Positions 1 to 8,832 of a DNA stretch of 64,000 bases are shown here, piece by piece. Source of the stretch: Rhodococcus erythropolis NBRC 15567. Lineage in GTDB: Bacteria; Actinomycetota; Actinomycetes; Mycobacteriales; Mycobacteriaceae. The stretch spans positions 1 through 64,000 of the forward strand of contig NZ_BCRM01000010.1 of assembly GCF_001552595.1 (NCBI RefSeq), given 5' to 3'. Position 1 is the stretch's first letter; every line of letters starts with the position of its first letter. Position numbers and translations under genes: made by a program. The notes under the pieces were generated by a model that was given only the letters and a program-made list of their open reading frames with translations, was not told the origin of the DNA and made no database searches.

Positions 1-1
1 T

Positions 2-238
2 GTTCCCGCGTGGACCGATGCGCACCACATTCGGCACTGGGCCAACGGTGGCCCGACGGTGATGAACAAGCTTGTCCTGCTGTGCCGTTCGCATCACCGG
101 TTGATGCACCGCAAATCCGGGTTCGTCGGAAAATGGGTGATCCGCATCGGCGTCGACAACAAACCGTGGTTCATCCCGCCGCCCTCGATCGATCCGCAGC
201 AGCACCCGCGGCCGGCGAACACCACATTCAAAACCTGA
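2..238 (+). CDS. HNH endonuclease domain protein, C-terminal fragment (13E12/DUF222 type)
   Basis: The reading frame is open from the window edge and ends at a TGA at 236-238, leaving 78 residues. It carries the end of an HNH nuclease fold: DAHHIRHWANGG followed by LVLLCRSHHRLMH, the layout found at the C-terminus of the large actinobacterial DUF222/13E12-repeat family. These proteins occur in many copies in Rhodococcus and Mycobacterium genomes, often beside mobile or repeat DNA. The N-terminal DUF222 part would lie to the left of the window. Only the C-terminus is visible, so nuclease activity is inferred from the family. Confidence 0.75.
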   Translation, partial: VPAWTDAHHIRHWANGGPTVMNKLVLLCRSHHRLMHRKSGFVGKWVIRIGVDNKPWFIPPPSIDPQQHPRPANTTFKT

Positions 239-548
239 GGGGGCAAATCTCAGATGCACCAGAACGTGCCCAGGCCTGTCTCGGACCCGCTGCTCTGTGT
301 CCGACCGATTGGTGGGAGGTGGAGTCGAATGGGTGCGTGCTTTCGGGGTGGCTCTACTTTCGGGTGCCCGTGTGGCCTGTCCCACTCAGTGGGTCATTCT
401 TTCGTCGTCGCCAAGCCGGTTGTGCCAGGTCATTTGGACGTCTGACCTGCAGTTCAAAATCTTTCGTTAGAACACGTTCCAATTTCGCGGATTTGTGGCT
501 ATGGTCACAGAGATAGATGCGGGTGTGCGAATGAAAGGGTGAAGTGAC
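239..548. other. 310-bp intergenic region with the alcohol dehydrogenase promoter
   Basis: No convincing gene lies here. Small open frames in it lack ribosome binding sites and family resemblance. The right half holds the presumed promoter and operator of the dehydrogenase at 549, including the 14-bp palindrome at 468-481. Confidence 0.5.
468..481 (+). promoter_or_regulatory. KstR-type operator box
   Basis: TAGAACACGTTCCA matches the published KstR consensus TnnAACnnGTTnnA at every defined base. It lies 67 bp upstream of the dehydrogenase start at 549. KstR is the TetR-family repressor of steroid and cholesterol catabolism in Mycobacterium and Rhodococcus. Binding here is inferred from the motif alone. 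Confidence 0.65.
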
Positions 549-1676
549 GTGAAGACCAAGGGTGCAATCCTGTGGGGCCTCAATGAGAAGTGGTCCGTCG
601 AGGAGATCGAGATCGGCGAGCCGGTAGCCGGCGAAGTTCAAATTCGCATGGAAGCGGCCGGAATGTGCCACTCCGATCACCACATCGTCACCGGCGCGAC
701 CCCGATGCCGTCGTTCCCGGTCATGGGCGGGCACGAGGGTTCGGGCGTCATCACCAAGCTCGGCCCTGAGGTCAAGGGACTGGAGGTCGGCGACCACGTC
801 GTTCTGTCCTTCATTCCGGCTTGTGGAACCTGTCCGGCATGTTCGGCCGGACATCAGAATCTTTGTGACCTCGGGATGGGCCTCCTCAGCGGCCAGGCCA
901 TCAGCGACGGCACGTACCGGATCCAGGCTCGCGGCGAAAACGTGATCCCGATGTGCCTGCTAGGGACGTTCTCGCCCTACATGGTCGTGAACCAGTCGTC
1001 AGTGGTGAAGATCGACAAGGACATTCCGTTCGAGGTTGCCGCACTCGTCGGTTGCGGCGTCCCGACCGGTTGGGGATCGGCAACCCACATCGCCGATGTG
1101 AAGCCCGGCGAAGACGTTGTGATCATGGGCGTCGGCGGCGTCGGTATCAGTGCGCTACAGGGTGCGGTTGCATCGGGCGCTCGGTACATCTTTGCCATCG
1201 ACCCCGTGCCGTGGAAGCGTGAGCAGGCTCTGAAGTTCGGCGCAACGCACGCTTTCGAAAGCGCTGCCGCTGCCATTCAGCCGATCATCGACGCCACGTA
1301 CGGACGCATGGCGCAGAAGACGATCATCACCGTCGGCGAAATGAAGGGTGAGTACGTCGAAGAAGCCATGATTCTGACGGCAAAGGCTGGTCGTTGTGTT
1401 GTCACTGCAATGGGGCACCTGACGGACATGGATGTGAAGCTGAACCTGTTCCTGATGTCGATGCTTCAGAAGGACCTTCAGGGCAACATTTTCGGCGGTG
1501 GCAACGCTCGCCAGGACGTGCCTAACCTCCTCGCGATGTACAAGGCAGGCAAGCTGAACCTCGACGACATGGTCACTCGGACCTACACGCTCGAAGGCGT
1601 GAACGACGGGTACCAGGACATGTTGGATGGCAAGAACATCCGCGGCGTCATCCGCTACACCGAAGCTGACTGGTGA
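549..1676 (+). CDS. NDMA-dependent (mycofactocin-type) zinc alcohol dehydrogenase
   Basis: This 375-residue medium-chain dehydrogenase has the catalytic zinc site (GMCHSDHH near residue 40, then GGHEG), the structural zinc cysteine cluster (CGTCPACSAGHQNLC near 97-111) and a Rossmann GVGGVG motif near 197. It belongs to the actinobacterial N,N-dimethyl-4-nitrosoaniline-dependent group, whose NAD is held tightly and reoxidised through mycofactocin. The GTG start at 549 follows a GGGTGAAG stretch at a suitable distance. A KstR-type box upstream suggests induction during steroid catabolism. A paralogue of identical length lies at 35391. The substrate cannot be read from the sequence. Confidence 0.9.
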   Translation: MKTKGAILWGLNEKWSVEEIEIGEPVAGEVQIRMEAAGMCHSDHHIVTGATPMPSFPVMGGHEGSGVITKLGPEVKGLEVGDHVVLSFIPACGTCPACSAGHQNLCDLGMGLLSGQAISDGTYRIQARGENVIPMCLLGTFSPYMVVNQSSVVKIDKDIPFEVAALVGCGVPTGWGSATHIADVKPGEDVVIMGVGGVGISALQGAVASGARYIFAIDPVPWKREQALKFGATHAFESAAAAIQPIIDATYGRMAQKTIITVGEMKGEYVEEAMILTAKAGRCVVTAMGHLTDMDVKLNLFLMSMLQKDLQGNIFGGGNARQDVPNLLAMYKAGKLNLDDMVTRTYTLEGVNDGYQDMLDGKNIRGVIRYTEADW

Positions 1677-1712
1677 TCGAAAGCGCAACTCTTGTGCCAG
1701 TAGTCTGATCGG

Positions 1713-2552
1713 GTGCCCAGTACTCACAGTCTCGACGTAATCCAGCAGTGGCCGGTCGACAATGCGGCAGCGGTCGTCCTCTCCGGGAAGAATCCGGGTG
1801 AGGGCGACCGCATTCGTGGTTTCAGCGGCGACCAGTCGCATGTTTTCCCCCTGGCTTCGGTGACAAAACTGTTGTGCGCCTACGCGATTCTCGTGGCGGT
1901 GGAGGAAGGGGCGGTCGAGTTGGATGGGCCGGCCGGGCCTGAGGGGTCGACCGTTCGTCATCTCCTCGCACATGCTTCCGGGTTGGCATTCGCCGAACGT
2001 GTTGTTCAGGCGCCGGTGGGGTCGAAGCGGATCTACTCGAGTGCGGGATTCGAGGTGCTTGCCGAGTTGGTTTCCCGGGAGACCGAGATCGAGTTTGCCG
2101 ACTATCTTGCCGAGGCGGTGTTCGCGCCGTTGGGGATGACCAGCGCGGCTCTTGTCGGTCCTGCCGGTCACGGTGCACAGGCATCGGCAGACGACTTGGC
2201 CAAGTTCGCGGCTGAACTGCTCTCGCCGACCCTGATCTCGACGCAGACGTTCGCAGAGGCGACAACCGTGCAGTTCCCGGGGCTCAACGGAATTCTTCCG
2301 GGTTACGGCTCTCAGCGCCCCAACGACTGGGGACTCGGATTCGAAATTCGCGGCGACAAGCGTCCGCATTGGACAGGTCTCGAGAACTCGGCCGCAACCT
2401 TCGGTCATTTCGGCCAGTCCGGGACGTTCCTGTGGGTCGATCCCACGATCGATACTGCGTGCGTCGTGCTTACCGATCGCGACTTCGGTGATTGGGCCAA
2501 GCGTTTGTGGACTGAATTGTCAGATGGCGTGATCGGTGAAGTTTCGCGATAG
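1713..2552 (+). CDS. Serine hydrolase of the beta-lactamase/penicillin-binding class C fold
   Basis: This 279-residue protein shows the SxxK motif as SVTK (near residue 47, in PLASVTKLL), a YSS sequence at the place of YxN (IYSSAGFEV) and a C-terminal HFGQSGTF that fits the HxG element. These are the three active-site elements of the class C beta-lactamase/esterase EstB family. There is no obvious signal peptide, so it is probably cytoplasmic and more likely an esterase or peptidase than an antibiotic-hydrolysing enzyme. It starts with GTG 36 bp after the dehydrogenase and may be co-transcribed with it. Confidence 0.8.
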   Translation: MPSTHSLDVIQQWPVDNAAAVVLSGKNPGEGDRIRGFSGDQSHVFPLASVTKLLCAYAILVAVEEGAVELDGPAGPEGSTVRHLLAHASGLAFAERVVQAPVGSKRIYSSAGFEVLAELVSRETEIEFADYLAEAVFAPLGMTSAALVGPAGHGAQASADDLAKFAAELLSPTLISTQTFAEATTVQFPGLNGILPGYGSQRPNDWGLGFEIRGDKRPHWTGLENSAATFGHFGQSGTFLWVDPTIDTACVVLTDRDFGDWAKRLWTELSDGVIGEVSR

Positions 2553-2680
2553 AGCACAAATTTCTCTCCTTCCACTGGCGCAACACGGGTAACACAAGGC
2601 ACACTGTTCAATCGAGCGTGCTGCACGAACTCGACAGAGGTCGTTGGGGAAGACGTCCCTCGTCGAAGCAGGAGGCTCGA

Positions 2681-3190
2681 GTGCGCGAAATGAATCAATT
2701 CGCGGACGTGACGACTGGTGTGGTTTACATCCACTCGTCGCCCGCGGCGCTGTGCCCGCACGTGGATTGGGCTTTGTCCGCCACGTTGGACAGCCCTGCC
2801 AAGCTCAGATGGACCTCACAGCCTGCCTACGACGGACTTCTGCGTGCGACGACGGACTGGACGGGTCCCGTCGGAACCTGTGCCCGCCTGGTCGATTCGC
2901 TACGCGCGTGGCCGATGTTGCGGTTCGAGGTCACGGAGGACCCGAGCCATGGCGTCGACGGTGAACGGTACAGCCATGTACCCGGTCTGGGCTTGTGGCG
3001 CGGATCCACCAGTGCGAACGGTGATGTCGTCGTTGGGGAGATGAAACTGCGGTCCATCATGAATTCCGGTGGAGACATCGCCGCGGAGATCGATCGGGCG
3101 ATAGGTGCACCGTGGGACGAGGAACTCGAACCCTTCCGGAGTTCAGGCGAAGGTGCCGAAGTGACATGGCTGCGAAGGCGTGTCAGCTGA
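2681..3190 (+). CDS. DUF3145 family protein
   Basis: This is a 169-residue protein of the actinobacterial DUF3145 family, recognised by the N-terminal FADVTTGVVYIHSSP and CPHVDWAL segments. The GTG start at 2681 is chosen because GGAGG sits five bases before it; an ATG at 2690 is an alternative. In mycobacteria the family is conserved near the FAS-II genes. No function is established and no catalytic motif is visible. It converges on accD6, with a strong hairpin between the two. Confidence 0.8.
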   Translation: MREMNQFADVTTGVVYIHSSPAALCPHVDWALSATLDSPAKLRWTSQPAYDGLLRATTDWTGPVGTCARLVDSLRAWPMLRFEVTEDPSHGVDGERYSHVPGLGLWRGSTSANGDVVVGEMKLRSIMNSGGDIAAEIDRAIGAPWDEELEPFRSSGEGAEVTWLRRRVS

Positions 3191-3251
3191 CCGAGGTCCA
3201 TCCTGAACCCTGAGTGCTCTCGCGGATTGAACGACAAAGACTTGAATGACA

Positions 3252-3286
3252 AAGGTGGGCCCCGCCGTATCGGCGAGGCCCACCTT
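3252..3286. terminator. Convergent terminator hairpin
   Basis: The inverted repeat AAGGTGGGCC / GGCCCACCTT, extended inward by CGCCG / CGGCG, lies between the DUF3145 gene (plus) and accD6 (minus) and can serve both. Confidence 0.7.
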
Positions 3287-3300
3287 GCTGTCCGGGGTTG

Positions 3301-4734
3301 TCAGAGCGGAATGTTCTTGTGGCGCGCACGGACAGATGGTGCAGACGCGAGCGCAGCGGTGACGATGCTGCGAGTCTTCGCCGGGTCGATTTCCTCGTCG
3401 ACGACGCCGATTTCGACAGCGCGGTCGACGCCGCCTGCGATCGCCTCGTGTTCGGCAGCGAGACGGTCGTGCAATGCTTCACGCTCGTCGTCCGGTGCCG
3501 CAGCGAGAGCCCGCTTGTGCAGGATGCCGACAGCAGCCTTCGCGCCCATCACGGCCACTTCGGAGTTGGGCCAAGCGAAAACGGCCGTGGCTCCCAGTGC
3601 TCGCGAGTTCATTGCGATGTATGCGCCGCCGTAGATCTTTCGAGTGACGACGGTGACGCGGGGGACAGTCGCCTCGGCGAAGGCGTGAAGTAACTTCGCG
3701 CCGCGCCGAACCACGCCTTCCCACTCCATCGACACGCCAGGCAGATACCCGGGAACATCGACGACGACCACGAGCGGCACGCCGAATGCGTTGCACAGTC
3801 GCACGAATCGAGCGGCCTTCTCTGCACTTTCGGAGTTCAGGCACCCCCCGAGTCGCAGTGGGTTGTTCGCGATGACGCCAACCGTGCGTCCGGCCATCCG
3901 GCCGAAACCGGTGACGATGCTCCGCGCGTAATTGCCTTGCAGTTCTTCGAAGCTCGACTCGCCTTCGACGTTGTCGAGCATTTCGTGAACGATGGGACGA
4001 ACGTCGTATGCACGTTTTGCGGACGCAGGCATCATGGCGCGCAGATCGCTGTCGCCGAGTTCCGCTGCCCGCTGATCGAATTCGCCCTGCTCGCACATCA
4101 TCGAGACCAGGCGTCGTGCGCGGTGCAATGCGTCGGCCTCGTCGTGTGCGGCGATGTGCGCGACACCCGACTTCTTGGTGTGTGTGTCCGGACCGCCGAG
4201 TGACACCATGTCGACCTGTTCACCGGTGACACTGCGAACTACGTCTGGGCCGGTGACGAACACTCGGCCTTCCGGCGCCATGATCACGACATCGGTGAGG
4301 GCTGGACCGTACGCGGCTCCACCAGCGGCAAAGCCGAGCACGACGGAAATTTGAGGTATGAGACCGGAGGCACGGACCATGGCCTCGAAGACCAGTCCGA
4401 CTGCGTGGAGTGCTTCGACGCCTTCAGCCAGACGCGCGCCACCGGAGTGCCAGAGACCCACGATGGGGGACTCTTCCTCGATGGCGGTATCGATGGCTTT
4501 GACGAGGTGTTTGCAACCGTCGACGCCCATTGCGCCGCCCATGACGGTGGCATCGGAGCAGTATGCGATGGTGCGGACGCCGTCGATGTTTCCGGACGCA
4601 GCGAGCACGCCGGACTTGTCACGGGCGTGGAGCGGCACTGTTGTGCCGGGGTCGAACAGATTTTCCAGGCGCGCAAGAGGATCGCGCGGGTCTGTCGATG
4701 ATTCGGACTTTGTCACGGGGGCCAGGATGGTCAT
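3301..4734 (-). CDS. accD6: Acyl-CoA carboxylase carboxyltransferase (beta) subunit AccD6
   Basis: This 477-residue biotin-dependent carboxyltransferase transfers CO2 from the biotinylated alpha subunit to acetyl-CoA or propionyl-CoA, giving malonyl-CoA for FAS-II and mycolate synthesis. The crotonase-like halves are visible: WHSGGARLAEG and GFAAGGAAYGPA in the N-terminal domain, and NNPLRLGG and DVPGYLPG in the C-terminal domain. It is the last gene of fabD-acpP-kasA-accD6, which matches the mycobacterial FAS-II operon and supports AccD6 over other AccD paralogues. A 108-bp gap with a long hairpin separates it from kasA. Confidence 0.92.
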   Translation of the reverse strand: MTILAPVTKSESSTDPRDPLARLENLFDPGTTVPLHARDKSGVLAASGNIDGVRTIAYCSDATVMGGAMGVDGCKHLVKAIDTAIEEESPIVGLWHSGGARLAEGVEALHAVGLVFEAMVRASGLIPQISVVLGFAAGGAAYGPALTDVVIMAPEGRVFVTGPDVVRSVTGEQVDMVSLGGPDTHTKKSGVAHIAAHDEADALHRARRLVSMMCEQGEFDQRAAELGDSDLRAMMPASAKRAYDVRPIVHEMLDNVEGESSFEELQGNYARSIVTGFGRMAGRTVGVIANNPLRLGGCLNSESAEKAARFVRLCNAFGVPLVVVVDVPGYLPGVSMEWEGVVRRGAKLLHAFAEATVPRVTVVTRKIYGGAYIAMNSRALGATAVFAWPNSEVAVMGAKAAVGILHKRALAAAPDDEREALHDRLAAEHEAIAGGVDRAVEIGVVDEEIDPAKTRSIVTAALASAPSVRARHKNIPL

Positions 4735-4781
4735 CGCGTCCTCCTTCAGTACGAGCCTTGGGTGGAACGAAAGGTCGGTGT

Positions 4782-4822
4782 TGTCCGCGGGTGACGTTGT
4801 GTTGCAACGACACCCGCGGACA
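4782..4822 (-). terminator. Intercistronic hairpin between kasA and accD6
   Basis: An 18-bp stem with a single mismatch (TGTCCGCGGGTG... paired with ...CACCCGCGGACA) closes a TGTTG loop in the gap between kasA and accD6. There is no clear T-run, so it may act as a partial terminator or as an mRNA-processing or stabilising element. Confidence 0.55.
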
Positions 4823-4842
4823 GGTGCAAACCGCGGTTCGGG

Positions 4843-6093
4843 CTAGGCCCGACCGAAGGCGAGCGCGACATTGTGCCCACCGAAACCGAACGAGTTGTTC
4901 AGTGCGAAATCGAAAGAGCCGGTTCGGGGTTCACCCTTGACGACATCGAGATCGATTTCTGGATCCTGGCTGTCAACATTGAGCGTGGGCGGGATGATCC
5001 CGTCACGCACCGCCAGAACCGTGAGGACTGATTCGAGGGCGCCGACAGCGCCGATCGAGTGTCCCAGCGCGGATTTCGGGCCGTACACCGCAGCGTGATT
5101 GCCGACCGCTGCGTTGATTGCCTTTGCCTCTGCGATGTCACCGATCGGCGTCGCAGTGGCGTGGGCGTTGATGTGCTTGATGTCGGACTTCGTCAGTCCG
5201 GCCATCTCGATTGCTCGGGTCATGGCTCGCGCCGCGCCCAGGCCTTCCGGATGCGGTGCCACGATGTGGTACCCGTCCGAAGTGATTCCGGAACCGAGCA
5301 GGCGGGCATGAATGGTGGCCCCGCGTGCCTTTGCGTGTTCCTCGGTTTCGAGGATCATCAGTGCGCCGGCTTCGCCGAAGACAAATCCGTCACGGTCCTT
5401 GTCGAAAGGACGTGAAGCTGCGGTCGGATTGTCGTTGTTGGTGCTCATTGCACGCATCATGGCGAAGCTCGCGATCGGAACCGCGTCGATGAAGCTCTCG
5501 ACTCCACCAGCCACAACCATGTCCGCGTCACCCATGACAAGCATGCGGTGAGCGTGAGCAATTGCCTCGGATCCCGACGAACATGCCGAGACCGGGGTGA
5601 TGACTCCACCGCGGGCCCCGAGTTCGAGCCCGACCGTTGCGGCCGGTCCGTTGGGCATGACCATCTGCACCGAGAACGGGGACACCTTGCGGTATCCGCC
5701 GCCACGGAGTTTGTCGACGGCGTCGATGAGCGTGTCGCCGCCGCCGAGTCCGGTGCCGATGACAACCGCGAGGCGGTCCTGATCGACTTCGGGGCTGCCG
5801 GCGTTGCTCCAGACCGTGCGACTCAACGTGAGGGCAAGGCGTTCCACCCAGCTCATCCGTCGAATTTCGACGCGGGACAAGCCCTCGTCTGGTGAAACCT
5901 TCAGGTGCCCGCCGATGCGAATGGGAAGGTCGAACTCGTCGATGAACGGGTCATCGAGGATTCCGATGCCGCTTTCGCCGGCGAGTAGCGCCTTCCACGT
6001 GCCATCCACATCACCAGCCACCGAGGTCGACGTCGCGAGGCTCGTGACGACGATGTCGGGGAATTTCCCTTTGCGGGTAGAAGCGGAAGTCAC
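4843..6093 (-). CDS. kasA: Beta-ketoacyl-ACP synthase II (KasA/FabF)
   Basis: This 416-residue FAS-II condensing enzyme elongates acyl-AcpM with malonyl-AcpM. The Cys-His-His triad is complete: Cys171 in SACSSGSEA, a histidine in [11 protein letters not shown] and another in [11 protein letters not shown]. The cysteine number equals that of M. tuberculosis KasA. It begins with GTG seven bases after the acpP stop, so translation is probably coupled. Mycobacteria carry a second synthase, kasB, directly downstream; none is present here. Confidence 0.93.
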   Translation of the reverse strand: MTSASTRKGKFPDIVVTSLATSTSVAGDVDGTWKALLAGESGIGILDDPFIDEFDLPIRIGGHLKVSPDEGLSRVEIRRMSWVERLALTLSRTVWSNAGSPEVDQDRLAVVIGTGLGGGDTLIDAVDKLRGGGYRKVSPFSVQMVMPNGPAATVGLELGARGGVITPVSACSSGSEAIAHAHRMLVMGDADMVVAGGVESFIDAVPIASFAMMRAMSTNNDNPTAASRPFDKDRDGFVFGEAGALMILETEEHAKARGATIHARLLGSGITSDGYHIVAPHPEGLGAARAMTRAIEMAGLTKSDIKHINAHATATPIGDIAEAKAINAAVGNHAAVYGPKSALGHSIGAVGALESVLTVLAVRDGIIPPTLNVDSQDPEIDLDVVKGEPRTGSFDFALNNSFGFGGHNVALAFGRA

Positions 6094-6100
6094 GGTCGGC

Positions 6101-6376
6101 TCACTCTGCGTTCTTGGCTTCGGCGCCTTCGGCTTCGAGCTTCTGGATGTACGCGACGATGTCGCCGACGGTGCGCAGGCCTGCGAGATCCTCGTCGGGG
6201 ACCTTCACGCCGTACTTGTCTTCGGTCTGAACAGCGATCTCGACCATGGACAGGGAGTCGATATCGAGGTCGTCCACGAAGGACTTGTCAACGGTGACCT
6301 CGGAAGGCTCGATACCGGTGACCTCCTCCACGATCTGGCCGAGTTCCGCGATGATTTCTTCCTGAGTGTGGGCCAC
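6101..6376 (-). CDS. acpP: Acyl carrier protein (AcpM type)
   Basis: This 91-residue acidic protein carries the phosphopantetheine attachment motif DIDSLSM with Ser41, the same position as in mycobacterial AcpM. The tail after about residue 80 ([11 protein letters not shown]) is the short form of the AcpM extension. It shuttles acyl chains among FabD, KasA and the FAS-II reductases. GTG is the start, preceded by AAGGGAG. It lies between fabD and kasA in a tight operon. Confidence 0.94.
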   Translation of the reverse strand: MAHTQEEIIAELGQIVEEVTGIEPSEVTVDKSFVDDLDIDSLSMVEIAVQTEDKYGVKVPDEDLAGLRTVGDIVAYIQKLEAEGAEAKNAE

Positions 6377-6460
6377 TGGTGTGGCTCCCTTCTTGATCGA
6401 TTGAGGTGGGGTGAAACGTCCGGCCGCCGTTCGGGCTGATCGGCCGGGTGGGCGTCCGAG

Positions 6461-7369
6461 CTAGGTCAGCTCGGACAGTGCGGAGATATCCTCCGGGTTC
6501 TTGAGGGCCACCGTCGGCGTGCCACGCATTTCGCGCTTGGCAATTCCGACGAGGGTTCCGGCCGGCGGGAGTTCCACGATCGCGCTGACTTCTGCTGTCC
6601 GCAACGACGCGGAGCAGAGGTCCCAACGGACGGGGCGGGTTACCTGCGCGGCAAGTTTGGTGAGGGCGTCGGCGCCCGAGGAGACGGGTGCGCCATCCGA
6701 GTTGGAAAGCAGCGTGCGCGTCGGATCGGACGGGGTGATCTTGGCGGCAGCAGCTGCGACGGCATCCTGTGCAGGTGCCATGAAGCGGGTGTGGAAAGCG
6801 CCGGCGACGGGCAGTGCGCGGACTCGGGCCTTTTCGGGTGCGTTTGCTGCGAGTTCTTCGAGCGCGGTTAGCAGTCCGGCAGCCACGATCTGGCCGGCCG
6901 CATTGCGGTTGGCCGCTTCCAACCCGAGTTCTTCGAGTCGTGCGAGCACTTCGGCTTCGTCGCCACCGAGAACGGCTGACATGCCGGTGGGCTCGAGCGC
7001 GCAAGCCTTGGCCATCTCGGCGCCGCGGAGGGCGGCAAGTGCGACCGCGTCGTCAGCGGAAATAACACCGGCGACCGCAGCAGCGGCAAGTTCACCCACT
7101 GAATGGCCGGCAGCGATGACGTCGGCGCCGAGGAGCCCACGTGATTCGATTTCCTCGTACGCCAGCAGAGCAGCGGCAACGACGAGGGGCTGGGTTACCG
7201 AGGTGTCGGTGATTTCTTCGGCAGTCGCGGTCGTGCCGAGTCGGACGAGGTCCAGGCCGGCTGCCTTCGACCACACTTCGAGGCGGTCTTGCGCTCCGGG
7301 CAGTGCCAGCCATGGGCTGAGCATGCCGGGTGTCTGAGAGCCCTGTCCCGGGGCGAGCAACGAAATCAC
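6461..7369 (-). CDS. fabD: Malonyl-CoA:ACP transacylase FabD
   Basis: This 302-residue enzyme loads malonate from CoA onto AcpP. The GQGSQ oxyanion motif is at residues 8-12, the nucleophile Ser90 is in GHSVGE, and AFHTRFM holds the catalytic histidine. It is the first gene of the FAS-II set, starting with GTG; the region just before it is weak in Shine-Dalgarno sequence. The 127-bp gap to the upstream regulator mabR holds a TTTTGT/ACAAAA inverted repeat that may be the operator. Confidence 0.92.
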   Translation of the reverse strand: MISLLAPGQGSQTPGMLSPWLALPGAQDRLEVWSKAAGLDLVRLGTTATAEEITDTSVTQPLVVAAALLAYEEIESRGLLGADVIAAGHSVGELAAAAVAGVISADDAVALAALRGAEMAKACALEPTGMSAVLGGDEAEVLARLEELGLEAANRNAAGQIVAAGLLTALEELAANAPEKARVRALPVAGAFHTRFMAPAQDAVAAAAAKITPSDPTRTLLSNSDGAPVSSGADALTKLAAQVTRPVRWDLCSASLRTAEVSAIVELPPAGTLVGIAKREMRGTPTVALKNPEDISALSELT

Positions 7370-7434
7370 TTATTAAGAGAACACCGCCGCGAGTGACCTG
7401 CGAGATGTCGGTCGCGATGAACTCTGGCGAAGTG

Positions 7435-7455
7435 TTTTGTAGGGTTCCCACAAAA
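7435..7455 (-). promoter_or_regulatory. Candidate MabR operator in front of fabD
   Basis: TTTTGT and ACAAAA are separated by nine bases (AGGGTTCCC), itself nearly palindromic, 66 bp upstream of the fabD start. MabR and its Streptomyces homologue FasR are known to act on the fab/fasII promoter. The link between this repeat and the protein is inferred from position and symmetry. Confidence 0.45.
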
Positions 7456-7496
7456 TCCCATGTCGCGCTCGGCCATCGAAATTGGACGCTCCGGGG

Positions 7497-8825
7497 TTAC
7501 AGGTTTGTTTGTCCGGATGTTAAAGATGTGACTGAAGTAACCGAATTGTTCGATTTGAGATCGATTTGTGTCAATCGGCCCACGGTAGCGGCGATCCGTA
7601 GTACGTATGCGTCGCGTGGATTCGTAGGATCCCGGCCGGTAACTTCCGCGATTCGCTTCAAGCGGTACCGAACGGTATTTGGATGAACAAACAGAAGACG
7701 TGCACAAGTCTCAACCGCACCTCCACAGTCGAGATAACTGTCTAAAGTATCGGTCAAGACTGTGCCGGATTCCGCTAAAGGTGCGACCAGGAAATCGCGA
7801 AGAGCCTTTACGGCAGCGTCGTCTCCGAGTAGTGCCCGTTCCGGGAGCAGTTCAGTCGCGAAAACGGGACGAGGTGCGCCGCGCCACCCGGCGACGGCCT
7901 TGATTCCCGCGAGAGCTTCGGACGCACTGAAGTGTGCTGCGCTCAACGAGGGCGTTGTCGGGCCGATCACCACCGGCTCGTCGGCGAAACTCATGAGCAG
8001 GTCTTGAAGGAATTGGCTGCCTTCCGTCTTACTGCTCAGCTCGCCGCTGACGATCATCACCAGTCGCGGACCCTGCACCACGGCGAGAACAGCGCGCCCG
8101 TGCGCGGCGGCAGTCGCGTGGACGGTGCCGGCAACCGAGACCCGCTCGTCCGGCGGGGGAGACCCGACGATGACGGTGGCCGGAGCGGTGGCGTCCCAGT
8201 TCAAGGTGGCTGCGCGGGAGAGCATGTCCGAGCCGGTGTCTCCCTGCACGACGGCGTCGACGACGAGCGCTTCCAGTCGCGTGTCCAGGGCACCCCGCGA
8301 CTCGGCGGCGCTTGCGTACACCGTCGCTGCTGCGAAACCGAGTTCACGCCCGTAGCGCAGGACGGCTTCTGTCAGCGCGATCAGCTGCTGATCGTTGCGG
8401 GCGAGAGCGGGCAGCCATTTCTCGAAGAACTCCATCGCCACCCGGACCATGTCGACGGTCTGGCGCAGGGTGAGCTGTCGAGCAAGATCCTGAGGGATGA
8501 CCGGAAACGACTCGTATCCGAAGCTGATCTCCGAGTCGAGTTGCCGCAGCCATTCCAGGAAATTCACCACCGACGTCTGCACCAAGAGTTGAACGTCGGC
8601 GCGTTGCGAAGCGTCGAGACTGTCGAAGAACGGAAGCTGCTCCTCCATCACGGTCACGGCCTCGGTGGAGAGCCGGCCGGAGAACTGTTTGACGCGGCGG
8701 AGCAAGGCTTCGGGAAGTGGATCGCGAACCTGACGACGGCGGGCGAGTACAGCCTGCAACCCGGACGACTGTGGTCGAGTGCGGCGTACGCCCTCTTCGG
8801 GTTTCTCGGGATCAGGTTCGGGCAT
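7497..8825 (-). CDS. mabR: PucR-type transcriptional regulator of FAS-II (MabR-like)
   Basis: This 442-residue regulator has an N-terminal sensor region, a GGDEF-like middle domain and a C-terminal PucR helix-turn-helix (DTLDSYLDCGG...ARLLFVHPNTVRYRLKRI near residues 350-395). It sits between aceE and fabD, exactly where Rv2242 (MabR) lies in M. tuberculosis and matching FasR in Streptomyces, so it probably controls the fabD operon. The ATG at 8825 has almost no Shine-Dalgarno sequence: only TAGG lies upstream, and that is inside the 3' arm of a strong hairpin. A later start or hairpin-controlled translation is therefore possible. Confidence 0.87.
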   Translation of the reverse strand: MPEPDPEKPEEGVRRTRPQSSGLQAVLARRRQVRDPLPEALLRRVKQFSGRLSTEAVTVMEEQLPFFDSLDASQRADVQLLVQTSVVNFLEWLRQLDSEISFGYESFPVIPQDLARQLTLRQTVDMVRVAMEFFEKWLPALARNDQQLIALTEAVLRYGRELGFAAATVYASAAESRGALDTRLEALVVDAVVQGDTGSDMLSRAATLNWDATAPATVIVGSPPPDERVSVAGTVHATAAAHGRAVLAVVQGPRLVMIVSGELSSKTEGSQFLQDLLMSFADEPVVIGPTTPSLSAAHFSASEALAGIKAVAGWRGAPRPVFATELLPERALLGDDAAVKALRDFLVAPLAESGTVLTDTLDSYLDCGGAVETCARLLFVHPNTVRYRLKRIAEVTGRDPTNPRDAYVLRIAATVGRLTQIDLKSNNSVTSVTSLTSGQTNL

Positions 8826-8832
8826 GAGAAAA

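Noticed and set aside
1155-2408. 417-codon minus-strand frame over the dehydrogenase and serine hydrolase
   Set aside because: It is antisense to two well-supported genes and has no recognisable domain.
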